The notes under the pieces were generated by a model, which saw only the letters and a program-made list of their open reading frames with translations, was not told the origin of the DNA and ran no database searches. This document shows positions 1 through 13,100 of a stretch of 64,000 nucleotides of DNA, in pieces. How positions within the stretch are numbered: the first letter of the stretch is position 1; the number at the start of each line of letters is the position of its first letter. The DNA is from Scortum barcoo. Its lineage: Eukaryota; Chordata; Actinopteri; Centrarchiformes; Terapontidae. The stretch is from contig CM041531.1 of assembly GCA_023238725.1 (NCBI GenBank), forward strand, positions 24,282,143-24,346,142, read 5' to 3'. Made by a program: the position numbers and the translations under genes.

Positions 1-82
1 GGGGCAAATACTGGTTGATAAAATAAGTATTAACTATAGAAATTTTGCTTTTTGATCATCATGATTTTTTGGATTTTTGGAT

Positions 83-2294
83 TACCCCAGACATTAAGGC
101 TCTCCTGGAGGTAGAAGAAGAGAGCTTTTGTGTCTGGAAACAAAGAGGAGCTGAAGTCTGTGAAGAGGGAGCTGAGGAGGATGATCAGGAAGGGAGAAAG
201 ACTGCTACAGGAGGAAGATGGAGCACCAGCTGTAGCAGAACAACATCTGTGGTGTCTGGAAAGGGACTTAAGACCATCTCGGGCTTCAAGGAGCCAAAGT
301 CCCAGCCTGTGGGAGACCAGGGGTGGGCAAATGACCTGAACTTATTCTTCAGATTTGATCAGGCATCCGCTCCTCCCCCGGCCCAGTCTCCTCTGCTTCC
401 CCTCTCTCATGACTTCCCCTCTCTCATGACCTTCAAATCACAACCACCCGACACTTCCAGTTCACATCCTGTCCTGTGCCCCTCCCCCCCCTGCTCCGGC
501 CTGTCCCTCACAACACACCACGTGAGGAATGCCCTGAGGAAGAACAGGGCTAGGAAAGCGGTGGGTCTGGATGGCATCAGCTCCAGGCTCCTGAAGTCCT
601 GCGCAGACCAGCTGTGTGGGATTTTTAGGGTACACGTTCAACCTGAGCCTGAAGCTGGGGAGAGTGCCACAGCTCTGGAAGACGTCCTGCATCGTCCCAG
701 TGCCAAAGACACCGCACCCCAAGGAGCTCAACAGCTACAGGCCAGTAGCTCTGACGTCTCATCTGATGAAGACGCTGGAGAGACTGGTCCTCGCCCATCT
801 GCGCCCGCTGGTGAGCTCCTTCATGGACCCGCTGCAGTTCGCCTACCAGCCTGACATCGGGGTGGATGGGCATCTACCTCCTTCACACCTCCTTCACTCA
901 CCTGGAGAAGGCTGGAAGCACTGTGAGGATCATGTTCTTTGATTTCTCCAGTGCATTCAACACCATCCAGCCCAGGCTGCTGGGGGACAAGCTGCAGCTA
1001 GCTGGGGTGGATCATCACCTCACTACATGGATTTTGGATTACCTCACTCACAGACCACAGTTTGTGAGGGTGTCTGGGTCTGAGGGCTCTGAGTCAGATC
1101 GGCTTCTCTGCAGCACCGGTGCTCCGCAGGGAACGGTTCTGGCTCCTTTCCTGTTCACCCTCTACACTGCAGACTTTTCACACAATACTCCATCCTGTCA
1201 TCTCCAGAAGTTCTCTGACGACTCTGCTGTTGTTGGCCTCATCACAGATGGGGACGACAGAGAGTACAGAGGACTTATTCAGGAAGTTTGTGGACTGGTG
1301 CCTGCAGAACAACCTCCAGATCAACGCCTGGTAAAACCAAGGAGCTGGTGGTGGATTTCCGCAGGTGTAGCCACTCTCCGCCTGCACCGGATGAACATCC
1401 AGGGAACGGACATTAACGTTGTGAAGTCCTATAAGTACCTGGGTGTTCACCTTAAATGACAGTCTTGGACTGGACAGACAACACAGACGCCCTTGTCAAG
1501 AAGGGCAACAGCAGAGTGTTCCTGCTCAGGAGGCTGAGGTCTTTTGGAGTGCAGGGACCACTCCTCTGAGGACCTTTTAGGACTCTGTGGTGGCATCAGC
1601 CATCTTTTATGGGATAGTCTGCTGGGCCAGCAGCATCACGGACAGGGACAGGAGGAGAATGGACAGACTGGTGAGGAGGGCCAGCTCTGTCCTGGGATGC
1701 CCCCTGGACTCAGTGGAGGTGGTGGGAAACGGGAGGATGATGGCTAAGCTGTCGTCCCTGTTAAACAACACGTCCCACCCTCTACAGGACACTCTGACAG
1801 CTCTGGGCAGCTCCTTCAGTGAGCGGCTGCTCCATCCATGTTGTGCAAAGGAGAGGTACTGCAGGTCCTTCCTGCCTGCTGCTGTCAGACTACACAACAA
1901 ACAAAATGCCCGCTAGTCTGCAGACAAATAGACAATAAACAAATAAACAATAAATAACTGACTTATAACTGGACTCTGTGCAATAACACTTCTGTTTATT
2001 GTTCATTTCACTGTTTCACTGCTTTGGCACTCATTTATACCTGAGATACTATATATTCTTATATGTATATTCTCAGGCACACTCCCTCTGTACTATGTAC
2101 AGGTATACTTACAGTTATAGTTATAATTATTTATCTTGGATTATTTTATTTATTATTTTTATTTCTTATTTTATTCTATGTCTTGCATTTCTTACTGTCT
2201 ATTTTCCACTGTGTGTTTTTGCTGCTGTTACGCTGTTAATTTCCCCGCTGTGGGACTAATAAAGAATTCTGAATCTGAATCTGAATCTGAATCA
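83..2294 (+). mobile_element. 5'-truncated L2/CR1-like LINE, degenerate reverse transcriptase
   Basis: Fragments of a non-LTR reverse transcriptase run along the plus strand in shifting frames. They comprise a linker region (about 83-350), an RT finger region with the motif VGLDGISSRLLKSCA (about 560-600), FFDFSSAFNTIQPRLL (about 940-985), APQGTVLAPFLFTLYT (about 1120-1170), then FSDDSAVVGL, the RT active-site region (about 1213-1240), and a C-terminal part up to about 1916. A 3' UTR follows with AATAAAG and a tail of TCTGAA units (about 2266-2293), which is typical of L2-type elements. No endonuclease domain is visible, so the copy is 5' truncated, and several frame breaks make it dead. It lies antisense to supv3l1, downstream of the last exon visible here, so most likely inside an intron of that gene. 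The exact 5' end and any target duplication are unclear. Confidence 0.8.
2266..2293 (+). repeat. TCTGAA-unit tail of the LINE
   Basis: About four and a half tandem TCTGAA units directly follow AATAAAG at the end of the LINE. Such short-unit tails mark the 3' end of L2/CR1-type elements and fix the orientation of the insertion. Confidence 0.85.
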
Positions 2295-2495
2295 ACAATG
2301 AGTTAAAGTTGAAGCCAATGAACATTTTTGCCATTGGAGACCACCTTGTTGATCCTCTTAGTTTAGTAAACGTGCAGGTGCAGGTAGAAAAGGTTATCTT
2401 TATCTTTTCAGCTAACTTTGAGGACAGCGTTCATATACTGGGTTTTGTCTTTAATCAACAACATACTTCTATCCATACATCCTCCACAAACTCAC

Positions 2496-5400
2496 CTGGA
2501 GGTAAGCTCCCATAAATGACTGCACATTCCTGTCCCCTGGCCTCAATCTGTCTGCTTAGGGAGTAGATGTCGTTTTTACTGAAGCAAACAATACAATCGC
2601 CTGGCCTCAAGTTGTCTAATGACTCCACAGCATGATCCAAGACTGTGAATGGAGTTAAACGCTGGTAGGTCCGGACCTTAAGAGACAGAAAGAAATGGAA
2701 GGACGGAGAGAGGAGACATGGTGGTTATGCACAGGCACAGATAAAAAAAATTCTAAATAATAGCAGTGATAGTCCTGTCATCTACATATTACTGCCTCAC
2801 CTCCACCTCCTCTCCAGTGGTGTACATCAGCTCTCTGATAAAGTCTATGGCTGCAGGTTCTCCACACACATGGATCTCCTCCGCACAGAGGCCTGCATTA
2901 AAACAAAGAAAACGTCAACTGCTGACTTAGGAAACAGCACTCAAAATATGTGAGAAAAAACAAACGTGCAAAATTAGTGAACATCAGGGTTGTTAGAGGT
3001 GGCCGTGTACATAATTTGCCTAAAAATGTTTTGTTTGCGTGTGTCATAACATAACATTCAGAAGATTTTAATTGCCTGATAACTATGAAACCTATTTTAG
3101 CTTTCTTAACTCAATGGTAAAATAAGGTTTTAGAGGATGCTAATTATCTTAGCCTAAGGCTAAATCAATCACAGGCTGAGACAGGACAGAAAGACACAAG
3201 GTGTGTGTGTGTGTGTGTGTCTGTGTGTGTTACAAACCTAGCAGAGCTCTGGTCCAGGCCCAACCTCTGGAAGAATCTCTGATCATTTGAATTTCATCAA
3301 TTACAGCCACTTCATCTACAGACAGACATACAAAAAAAAAAAAAAAACCTAAATGTTCTCAGTGATGCCATCACCTTGTTAATCAACCAACACAAATATA
3401 ATTTCCATAAGTGCCTAAATTTCAACATTACAAGAGGAACTCTTTGGTTCTGGTGAGCAATAAAAATATCCGCAAAGGAGAAATGTACTTAATCAAGAGT
3501 TGTGAAATCTGGCAGATTATTGTATTTTTAATATCAGCTCTTCATACAAGACAAACGTTTATCTAAGATGTGATAGAACTGTCACATCTTGACATAAGCC
3601 CACTGGTTTATACATGGGGGTATATACACATTTTATAGAATCCTTCCACCCTTTGGATCATTCAATCAACCATTCATTTTTGCTTTGGCTGATACATTTC
3701 AGTCCCATGTGCAGAGCAATGTGGAGGGGTTATTTTTCTCTTAGATTTCAAATGAAATATTTACATGCATTATGTTACTCACAAGGTGTGGTGACACTGC
3801 ACATTTCAATGGTGCAAGCCACATGACCCGCTGGTCGGCCCTCCAGGTCCATAAACGTCCTCTCCTCTCCAGTAACCAAGTCACATGGCACACCCTGCAA
3901 ATACATACACATACACAGAGGATAACAGTCAACAGTATGGTTTGGTGAGGAAAAGACATTAGCACAAGAAAAAGACAGAAGCTAAAGCAGTAAGTAAAAA
4001 AATGATGTAAATACACACAGCAGACACAAATATCTTTGTTATTACACCAATTCTTCTGTCTTTTCAAAATTGTTGCCTACATTACCCACATGGCAATTGT
4101 CAACACATGTAAAAAACCTGACATGACCCCTTTAAAGTAAACAGATGACAGAGAACGACAGATACGTACGGCACCGTTGCTCTTCTCAAAGATTTCATGA
4201 GCCAGTAGTTTCAGGGGGCCACAGTAGACTCCAGTCTTAGCGGCCAGGTAGCGCTGGATGGCATGGTAGGTTTTACCGCTGTTTGTGGGACCAGCGTGGA
4301 AAATCACCTTCCTCTGGATGGCGCGGGCCTCGGGATACCTACGGGATGAACACAGACACACATACAAAAAATAAACCACCTATGACCATTATAGTAAAAG
4401 TAAAAAAGACTATCAGCTCTGATATCAAACACATACCAGTTAGCGGGGACTCTGAGGTCTGAGATCTTTCTCAGGTCGTCCATACAGTCCAGCATAGGGA
4501 AGATTTGCTTGGCATGACGCATAAAGTATGGGTAGATGTCATCTATATGGCCTGGAGTACGGTAGAAAACAAAGTTAATTAAAGTTTTACTTTAAATCAA
4601 TTAATATTATCTACTGAGTTTTCATTAAAAACCAACAAACCTGCTCCATAGCAAATGTCACTGAGGATGATGTGCAGATCGGCGGGGAGTGATGCCATTT
4701 CCAGTGCATACTTCCTGAAGCTAATGAAGGCCTGATGGAACAGACGAGCTGTGCGCACACACACACGCACAAAGACACATAAGTCTCAACTTGCAAAGCA
4801 TCCTGATTTTTCATAACTCTATGATTTCTGTGTAATAGTGACAATGTTTTGACTGTTGCTTGATGTTTTGAATTTCTTTATCTCAGGATTTGAATGTGGT
4901 CTTAACTTTGGTAAATTGTCTGCGTTTGTAAATGGCCTTAATCCAAAACTCTTTACAATCTCCTAAAATAAACACATTAATACAAATGAAGGCAAAATAT
5001 TGTGCACAGTGTTGGCCTAAGCATCTGAGGTTTTGAGGTTTAGCGTCACTGTCAGTGACTGAGCTGGGAACCAAAACTCTGAACTTTCAATAAAATTACA
5101 ACTTGCTGTGCCTCATGAGGCCAAGTTAACAACCAGCTTAATAATGTGTGGGTTAAAGAACAAATTACGATCACTACTGTATACACACCATTTAGTCACA
5201 AGATAAAATACACCTGTACAATCTAATGTGATCCAATACAATCTGCCATGAACTCACTTATTGAGGTAGTTGTGGGTGATAGTGTTGTTACTGAAAGATG
5301 GTGCTAATAGTCTGCCCCTCTCATATATGTAACAAAATATGAAAACCACCAATTTTAAGCTTTTGTAAAAGTATTATTCATGGCAGAATGGTTGCATTGG

Positions 5401-6119
5401 ATCACTTTAGGTACAGAGCCATACAGCAGAACATGAATCAAAATACAACCATTGGTGACTGCCTAAAGTCTGGTGAATAAATGACATTTACAGTGGTGTT
5501 AAAATTGGGTGTTTTTTATTGACAGCTGGGAGTGAATTTCTCACCATCCAGGCCGTGATCTGCCGCCAGCTTCTGCATCTCTTTCTTCTTATAAAACCGG
5601 TTCAGGACTTTGAGCAGCTCATCTGTATCAGAGACAGCAGAGAGACATGAGAACACACACAGAGACAATTTACTTACTGACTGACAGAGAGCAAACAGCG
5701 CACACACACACACACATACTTCAAAATACTGAACGTCTGACAGCTCAGACAGTCAGAGTGAAATATTAACTCGGTTTCTTAGGACCTGGATGTTTCCACA
5801 GACTTGCAGGTGATTCACATGTGAGTTCAGAGACCTACTACTCACTTTTGTCGAGCGGCTGGGTCAGCTCCACTCCCACCCCCCCATCAGCGGGGCTGTC
5901 GGTCTTCAGAGTCACGGGGACAAACAGGGAGGTGTCCGGGGGTTTGGGAGAGGAGCTCTTGGATGAAACATCTCTGCTACAGACCGCAGAAGCAGTCGGG
6001 TGTTGTTTATGTAGCAAACCAGTCCCTGCAAACACCTCACAGGCGGAGGAGCGGGCGGACCGGGTGCTAACGTGGCGGTGAAGCCGGGACAGCAGGTGCA
6101 TGCAGCGGTTAACCGACAT
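2496..6119 (-). CDS. supv3l1: ATP-dependent RNA helicase SUPV3L1 (Suv3), mitochondrial, 5' half
   Basis: Suv3 is the matrix helicase that, with polynucleotide phosphorylase, unwinds and degrades mitochondrial RNA. Nine exons are visible (minus strand): 6119-5846, 5622-5545, 4748-4641, 4551-4437, 4338-4170, 3894-3783, 3315-3238, 2892-2801, 2676-2496. They give about 402 residues, roughly half of the vertebrate protein (about 786 aa). The rest lies past the left edge. All junctions are GT/AG and frames join cleanly. Residues 1-27 are basic with no acidic residue, fitting a mitochondrial targeting peptide. The Walker A motif GPTNSGKT is at about 208-215 and the DExH-type box VIDEIQ at about 290-295. 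The last exon carries DCIVCFSKNDIYS and AVIYGSLPPG, the start of the second helicase lobe. The start ATG (6117-6119) is the first in exon 1. Identity is very secure from the near-invariant helicase core. Confidence 0.95.
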
Positions 6120-7339
6120 GGCTGCCGCCGGTCTGTCTCCGGTGTCTGAGCGTCTTAAGGTCGCCTCATGCCGCCCCGCCGGTCTGAATGTTTGAAACAC
6201 ACACACTCACACGCCACAGACTTCACCAGAGGACGGTCAATACAAGTCACTTCCTGCTGACACAACGTGGGTCAGGACCAGCCGCGACGTGGCTGCCCAC
6301 AAATGTGCCTCAGTTGGTATCGAGAATAAGATAAATTATATTCAAAACTTAATGAAAGCTTCTCGCTGAAATGAGCCTAAATTTGTCAAATAAATTGATA
6401 TGATGGACAACTGATTTTGTTATTGAACACTGTGCGGCAAAGAGAGTAAAATATAAACAGGCAAACTGCAGGACCCCTCTACATGTGAATCCGAAGATCG
6501 TTTATAAATACTGAGGGTTGGCTCGTCATTGAAAACCATGTCCCGTCCCATCTCGTGCTTTCACCAGTAAAAACGATCTTTGGAGGTGATCACACTTAAC
6601 TATTTGTTGTTTACAAATATGAAGGATGGAGACTAGTGGACCTATTTATTATGATAAATTATATTATAATGTATAATTGTTATTTACACATATTTTTGTT
6701 ATAGAAATTAAGTCAGTTATTTAAAAGCCTTATAGAATTGCCTATCCGTGTCCTATCAACTGTAGTTTAAAATAAATGCTGTAAGTAAAATATTTTCTTT
6801 CTCTACTGGCAAGCCTTTAGCCTGAATTATAAGAATACTGACATCACAGCCCCAAATTCACAACCAAAAACTGAGCTACTAATGGTGTTAATTGTTTTAT
6901 TAAGTAATCTGTGCAGTTATATGTTTTTTTATCTTACCGAAAATATCCTGGTGTAAGGTTTTCTTTCTCTTACAAGAAAATAACTGTGATGGTAAAGAAT
7001 TGGGGTTGTTTGTCAAAGTTTAAGCTGTGTCGGCACCATACGCATTGATTCAGTCAACTGCTTTTGAAGAAATATTTGAAATATGTATAATGGAGGGAGT
7101 CAAGCAATTAAAGCCTCTTTGAAACTTCTCACACACTTTTCCATTCCGGCCACAGCACCAAAAGGTTGTGAATATTTTCCACAAAGACATTACGTTGGAT
7201 AACTAATACATTATGTGTTCAACCATGATGAGACATACCAGTTAATAATGAGAAACTGTATATAATTGTAAAGTGTGTGTAAACTGTGTACAATTATAAA
7301 GAAAGGCTGATTTTCATAAGATATTCAGTATAAATTTGC
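6120..7339. other. supv3l1 promoter side and AT-rich intergenic DNA
   Basis: The first 150-200 bp upstream of the supv3l1 start codon (6120-6300) are relatively rich in CpG and are the likely promoter, but no TATA box or confident factor site is seen. From about 6300 onward the sequence is AT-rich. I see no gene, no RNA and no recognisable transposon there. Confidence 0.5.
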
Positions 7340-7345
7340 TTTATT
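7340..7345 (-). terminator. possible poly(A) signal for vps26a
   Basis: TTTATT on the plus strand reads AATAAA on the minus strand. If used, it would give vps26a a 3' UTR of about 2.8 kb (7.3-10.17 kb). Other AT-rich hexamers in the region could serve instead, so this is only a candidate. Confidence 0.3.
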
Positions 7346-8478
7346 CACGATTCATTTTAGCTATATTTTTGGGTTTGGTGTATATACACATTATCATACA
7401 CACACACACGCCGATGGCATGATTGGACATCGTGTAGAGATTTACATGCAATAGATAAGACGGGCAGAGTTTTGGCATTTAAATGTTTCTTCATTAGCTA
7501 TGAAGGAATTTAAATTACACCAAACAAACCCTACATGTACAGTGTTCAGAGAGACAGAAAGTATGTCTGACAGGTAGAAGAGAAAGAAATCGATTTTTGC
7601 AAATGAATTTCTCTGTTCCCACAGAAAAGAAAACCAGTGTGAAGGAACAAATCCATCTGAACCGTGGGTGCGAGTGTTCAGAAGTTAATGAAAGGAAACT
7701 TGTAACATGACGGCATGACTTTGCACATGAAAGAGACCAAAAAAAAAAAAAAAAAAAAGCAGCAAAATATTGTATTTAGTAAGATAAAACAAGTACTGAT
7801 ATATAAATGACAGTACTGTTTCCATTACAGATGCAGGAGATCTCTGAGGTGAAGTTGTCCTTGAGTGATGTTTAGCTTCAGGTTCCATCCCCCTTTAAAA
7901 CAAAGTTAAGCCTCACAAGGAAAAGTGCAAAACTGGCCACATGTCAGAACTTTTGGGCAAATTCAACCTGCACACAAAACCGGTAAAATCACCAAACGTT
8001 GTATGTGTGTGTCTGTGTGTTTGTGTGTGTGCGTTAGTCCTGCGTTAGCAGGACCTTATCTGCCGGTCTAAGCGTCACAGTGGAACATTGTTGGGTTTTA
8101 CAGTGTATTAATACTGCATCCCTTCCAGTGCTTACAACAGCAGACATGAGCCATTGATCAACATTAGCATTCTACTTAAACCGAACCAACAGGCTCCAAA
8201 GACTCTGCACCCTGTGACAAAGAAAGGAAACTGAAGAGAAAGGTGAATCTGATCGTGGCGAGCATTGATTCACTTGTCTATTAATGCATTTGAAATGTAA
8301 ACAGAAACTGCTTTTCATGTAGTGATGGAAAAAAACGTCTTTTTCAGGTACAAGTAGCCGACCACCTCTTCAACTTTCAACCTTTTTTCTAAGCTTTGAA
8401 TTTTAGAAATTGAAGAAAATGTATTTCTTGCATTGACTGCAGTGGGAGTCAGTTGACATCAGCCCCAACAGGCGAACC

Positions 8479-8706
8479 TAAAGGTTCAGTTCACCCAAAT
8501 GACTATATATTAAATATTTTCGATTTAGCCATACAGATTTAATGTGCCTAAGTTTGGAGATTTCTCTGAAATTTCTTCATCCATTCCAATATAATGGAGG
8601 TCAATGGAATTCAAATTATGCTTGAGGCTTTGAAATTCAACTCTCAGTTAATCTAAATAATCCACGTCTGTCTTCTGTTGGCAATTTGGGTGAACTGACC
8701 CTTTAA
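8479..8706. mobile_element. short non-autonomous DNA transposon (MITE)
   Basis: A roughly 228-bp segment is bounded by inverted ends: TAAAGGTTCAGTTCACCCAA on the left, and the reverse complement of the right end reads TTTAAAGGGTCAGTTCACCC. The interior has no coding capacity. Short elements ending in this GTTCAGTTCACCC-type sequence are common in fish genomes. The exact boundary and target duplication cannot be fixed by eye. Confidence 0.7.
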
Positions 8707-8976
8707 ATTAACTTTGGAAGACAAACAACAAAAGATTTCTATTCTTAAAGATTAGTAATAAACAGCACTTTACAGCTCAAACAAAATGCCTTGTGCCAGA
8801 GAAACATCTTCAGAAAAACACAGAGTGACATTTTAAATAAATTTGGAGGCAACCCTCAAGTAACCCGACAGTCCTCATCAGTGAAAACTGCACCAAATAC
8901 TCATCTCACTACAGAGACTGAAATGTGAGCTCAAGAATCCTTAACAAGCTGAGAATATGGATGTATGATGCTTTCA

Positions 8977-9330
8977 GGGCTGCAACATATTAATTATTAA
9001 GTATAAGTAATTATTAAGTGAAATGACTCAGAAACTAACCTATTTTGATGAGCGATTAATTATTTCAGTCTTTTTTAAAGAAAATCTACTGGTTCAAGCT
9101 TGTCCAATGTGAGCAATTGCTGTATTCTGTAATTGTAAGTTGAATATTTTTGGCTTTTAGACTGCCGGTCAGATAAAACGACATCTATGTAGACGTCACT
9201 CCAGGCTCAGAGAAATTCACTTTTTTCCCCCTGACATTCAGTCAATTAAACATTTAATCATTTAACTGAAAATCTGCAAATGGCCCAACAAGATTTCTTA
9301 AATCTAATTAAATAACCGGACTGAATGACA
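8977..9330. repeat. dispersed GGGCTGCAAC-type repeat (copy 1)
   Basis: It begins with CAGGGCTGCAACATATTAAT and continues with AT-rich sequence containing GATTAATTATTTCAGTC and, later, CAGTCAATTAAAC. The same style of sequence, in the opposite orientation, occurs at 15685-15982, where it ends GTTGTAGCTCTA. This is a common interspersed fish repeat, probably a non-autonomous DNA element. Ends are approximate. Confidence 0.45.
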
Positions 9331-10172
9331 CTGAAATGATAATGTCTAGCTTGTATGAAATGAGATGTGGACTGGAACCGGAAATATTTAAGAGTTTTCA
9401 CTTTTACAAAACAGCCAGATTAGAAGATAAAATGCAGCACTCAGTTTATATTAAGATTGACATTTGTTGCTCTAAACTCCTAATTTCCCAATTAAGCAGA
9501 CTGTTGCACAGAGAGAGCCGTCTGCAGACTGTTGCATCAAGCTCGCTGGATGTAGCTTCAACTTAAAGAGGTACTGTGAATAAACGCAGAGCGCATGTTT
9601 GCTCATAGCTTAGCCTCTCATGTCCTTCGCCCAGGGTGATCCCTACGTCTCGAGTACTTTCAAATTACTGGCTCAATTCTAGAGAGCGTCATTTTTGCAG
9701 GCGGTGGGTGAGGGAGGGTGCCAGAGGAAGTCTAGGATAAGTGCCGTCCAAATATCCAGCAAAAGAAGCTCTTATGAGAAGGTAGGAAGGGATAAACGAT
9801 GTGGTGGTCGTCTGCCGTCTCCTCTTTCCTTGTCTTCGCTCCTGTTTTATTACACATTCAGCAAACTGAGACTGTATGGCTTCACTTGTTGTGTGTGTGC
9901 TTGTGTGTTTGTGTTTGTGTGTGTGTTCAGTCTGAGACGCCAAGGTCAAATAGGCTGCCTCACTGTTCCTTACTCGGGTCGGTTTGATTTGCACTCTTGC
10001 CTTGACATTAAGCATTCAGCCAACTTGGGGTTGCGCACTTGTGCGTCTGTAGTGTGTTTCAGTCCTGGAGGAGGGGGGGCGGGTGACTGTGGTCGGACAG
10101 CTCACATCCGAAGCTGTGAGGTGATTGGCGGGGCGGGGTGTCTGTGTGTATGTTCAGTTCGTGGCAGCGCCC

Positions 10173-13100
10173 TCACATCTCCGGCTGCTCCGCGCTCACT
10201 GGCTGGGTTCGGGGCTCAGGCGACTCGTAGCGCTGATGGAAGTTTCTTTTCCTCAGCTTCTCGGGGGCTTTTCTCCACAAAACGATCTCCTAAACAGAGA
10301 GGCACAGGAGTGAGTGAGGGAAAACTATTGAGAAAACTACTAAGAAATATTGGACGAATATGTGCATACAAGAGCAGATAAACTTTGTAATAGAAAAACT
10401 AATTAAAGCTGCAAGCAGCATTGGACGGGTCCTCGCACCTGTCAAGGGGCACCGGCTTGACACCGGGCGGAAAACACGTGAGCCTTAGAAGCCATTACAT
10501 GTACTGTGAAGTTCAAACATGTATCTGAAACATTTACTGGGGACTGCTTCTTTGAATCTTTTTAGGGGGTGCTATAGAGCCATTTTTTCACACACAATCC
10601 TGAGATGGACATTTCTAGTGAGATTTTACCACTTCTGATGAATGTGCCAAATTTGCCAATTTCTGAGCATCGCAAGCCCATCAGCAGCTGCTTCCTGTTT
10701 CATGGCAAAAAATCTAACTTTTCCACGCCCCCACAAACATGCCATTTTACAAAGACTAAAAAGCTTTGCAAGTTAGTGTCGCTCATGTCTTTAGATTCTA
10801 CAGTTAAAATTTCAAGCCAATCTGATCAAATCTGTACGAAGAGTTTGTTCAAGAATGAGGCCTGGAAATCACATTAACTTCCTAATTTGAGGAGAGAGAC
10901 CGAAATTCGCCACGCCGCCATGGCCACACCCTCCATTTAAAAGTTAAAAACTTCGCAATTTAATGTTGCCCATGTCTTTAGATCATACAGTTCAAAGCTG
11001 AAGATGATCTGATCAAAGCTCTAGGAGGAGTTTGTTTTAGTAAGAGACTTTTTTGTAGATGTTGGCATGTTACATAACTCCTCCAAATTTCATACACATA
11101 GGTGAAACTGTGTGTGGGGGCCCCTATGAAAACCCATACATAGGGGGCACCGAAACATGTCATTTCCTGTCGCCAACAGGTGGCGTGATAACCAAAACTG
11201 AATATTGCTGCATAGATTTGTTCAGGCCTGAATTACAAACATACAAGTGAAATTTGAGCCTCATTCAACAATTTATGTGCGAGTTATAACAACTTCCTGT
11301 TTTTTGGCGAGAGACCGAATTCGCCACGCCCCCTGATGAAAAGTTGAAATTGTTTGCAATTTCCCCTAGGGGGAGGGTATCGTAATGTAAAACATGACAC
11401 TTCCTGTCGCCAACCAGGTGGCGCTATATCCATAACTGAATACTGTATAAATTTGTTCAGACCTGGACTACAATCAAACATGTGAAATTTCAGCCTGATT
11501 CAACAATGTATGTGTGAGTTACAGCTGAATGCCTGAATACGCCTAACTTTGGGTGGGTACGCAAATTTTTATGAGTTTTCGAGCACCTTTAAGCCACCTA
11601 AAAGGCAACTCATTTGGAGGAAGAAAAAGGAGGAAAATGACAACGAAAAAACAAACATTTGAGTTACAATAGGGCCTCGCACCACCATCGGTGCCCTTCA
11701 GTGCTCGGGCCCTAATTAAGAATGCAGCTGGATACATGTATGCTACATGTATGTAACAGTCTTAAAGAAAACTCTCCTTGAAGACACTCCAGACATCTGT
11801 GAGTAATCTAATAATGCCTTCTCTCACTGTAATTGACTATTTTAATGTAAACGTCAAAGTATAAATCCCATAAGAAAAAAAAACGTGTCACAGGTGGGCC
11901 TGAGTGTTGTTCAACACCAGTTTAGTTGCAGTGCAGGTTTTAGTACCAATAAAATAAGCTTGTATAGTTGTTTGTGTCATCTTGCAACAAAAAAGCTAAC
12001 ACGTGAGATCTGTGTAAAAAATAAACACAAAGACGCGACATGGATAGTGCTCCTTCTTCATGTGCGTCTCACAGTGCTGGAGAGACGTTTATAGGTATCA
12101 GCTCACTGTGATACTTCTGTGTGCATTAGCACATTACCTGTTGTTTAAAGTATCTTCTGTCCTCTTCATCCACCAGCACCAGATTAAGGAAGTAGCGTAC
12201 AGAGAACTTCTTGTTGACGTCTCTCATGGTGGGTGTCAAATCATATCCTGTAAGGAAACAGAAGACATGATACGCTGCCGCTCAAAAAGTAAAAATATGC
12301 CCTTTTAAAATGTCTTAATAAGAGAGGTGCTGAAAGGGAAACTGACACCCTGATAAGAGGTTGAATCATGTTAACTGGTGAAAATAAGCACTCAACATGC
12401 TGCCAGCAGCGCAGAGAGAAGAGACGTTACCTGCCAGGAACAGTCTGATGGGGATGGACTCTCCTTTAACTGGAGCTCCATCCATGATCTCATACTTTGC
12501 AACTGTCTCCGTCTCTGTGGTCGTACTGGGACCTGAAAATGAGGACAACATTTACATTAAGGACAGAAGGACAGACGCGGTAAAGTAGAGCAGAGCTGAG
12601 AGAAGTTTCTCTGCTCTTATTAGGACTGAATCAGGTTACAGAAGCATAAACATTTTACAGCTTGAGAAACTTTAAGGGTGATGAGGTTTGATGTTAGCGT
12701 TAGTCATGGTGATAAATTAGCCCTCACTGTTCGTGTATCAGATCCATGTCTCATTTTACACGTGACCACCTCAGATTCCTACCTATGCCTGTTATCTCCT
12801 TCTTGATGAGCTGCAGCTCCATGTGTTGGATCTTGATCCTGACCAGCAGGAAGTAGATCTTCCCAACAATCACGTCCTTGAGGTGGTATCTAACAAAGAG
12901 ACACAGAGACAAGCTGCTCAGACTGACTCTTATTTTGGTTTGGGTTTGCTGAGGAAGAACTTATGACTTCAACATAAAAGTAAAAAAAATGTTGATCTTA
13001 CTTGGATTTATTGTATTCAAACTCAATGTGCAGACAGTCTTCTATGCCGACCTCCATCTTGATGGAGTTGTTGACGTCTGGGTAGGTGGCTAACTGGTGA

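Larger units (their letters stand above)
7346..10172 (-). other. likely vps26a 3' UTR / intergenic DNA, no coding gene
   Basis: There is no supportable coding exon here; short open frames at 9336-9566 and 9695-10381 have no family features. The stretch includes an A-run at 7740-7758, a GT-rich tract at about 8004-8033, a short inverted-repeat element (8479-8706), a second AT-rich repeat (8977-9330) and a T/GT-rich tract around 9880-9930 close to the vps26a stop codon. Part or all of it may be transcribed as the vps26a 3' UTR. Confidence 0.4.

Noticed and set aside
7740..7758. Poly(A) run as a processed-pseudogene tail
   Set aside because: No intronless gene copy precedes it on either strand.
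9695..10381. Open frame of 228 codons on the plus strand
   Set aside because: It runs antisense through the vps26a final exon and a GT-rich tract, so it is a shadow frame.
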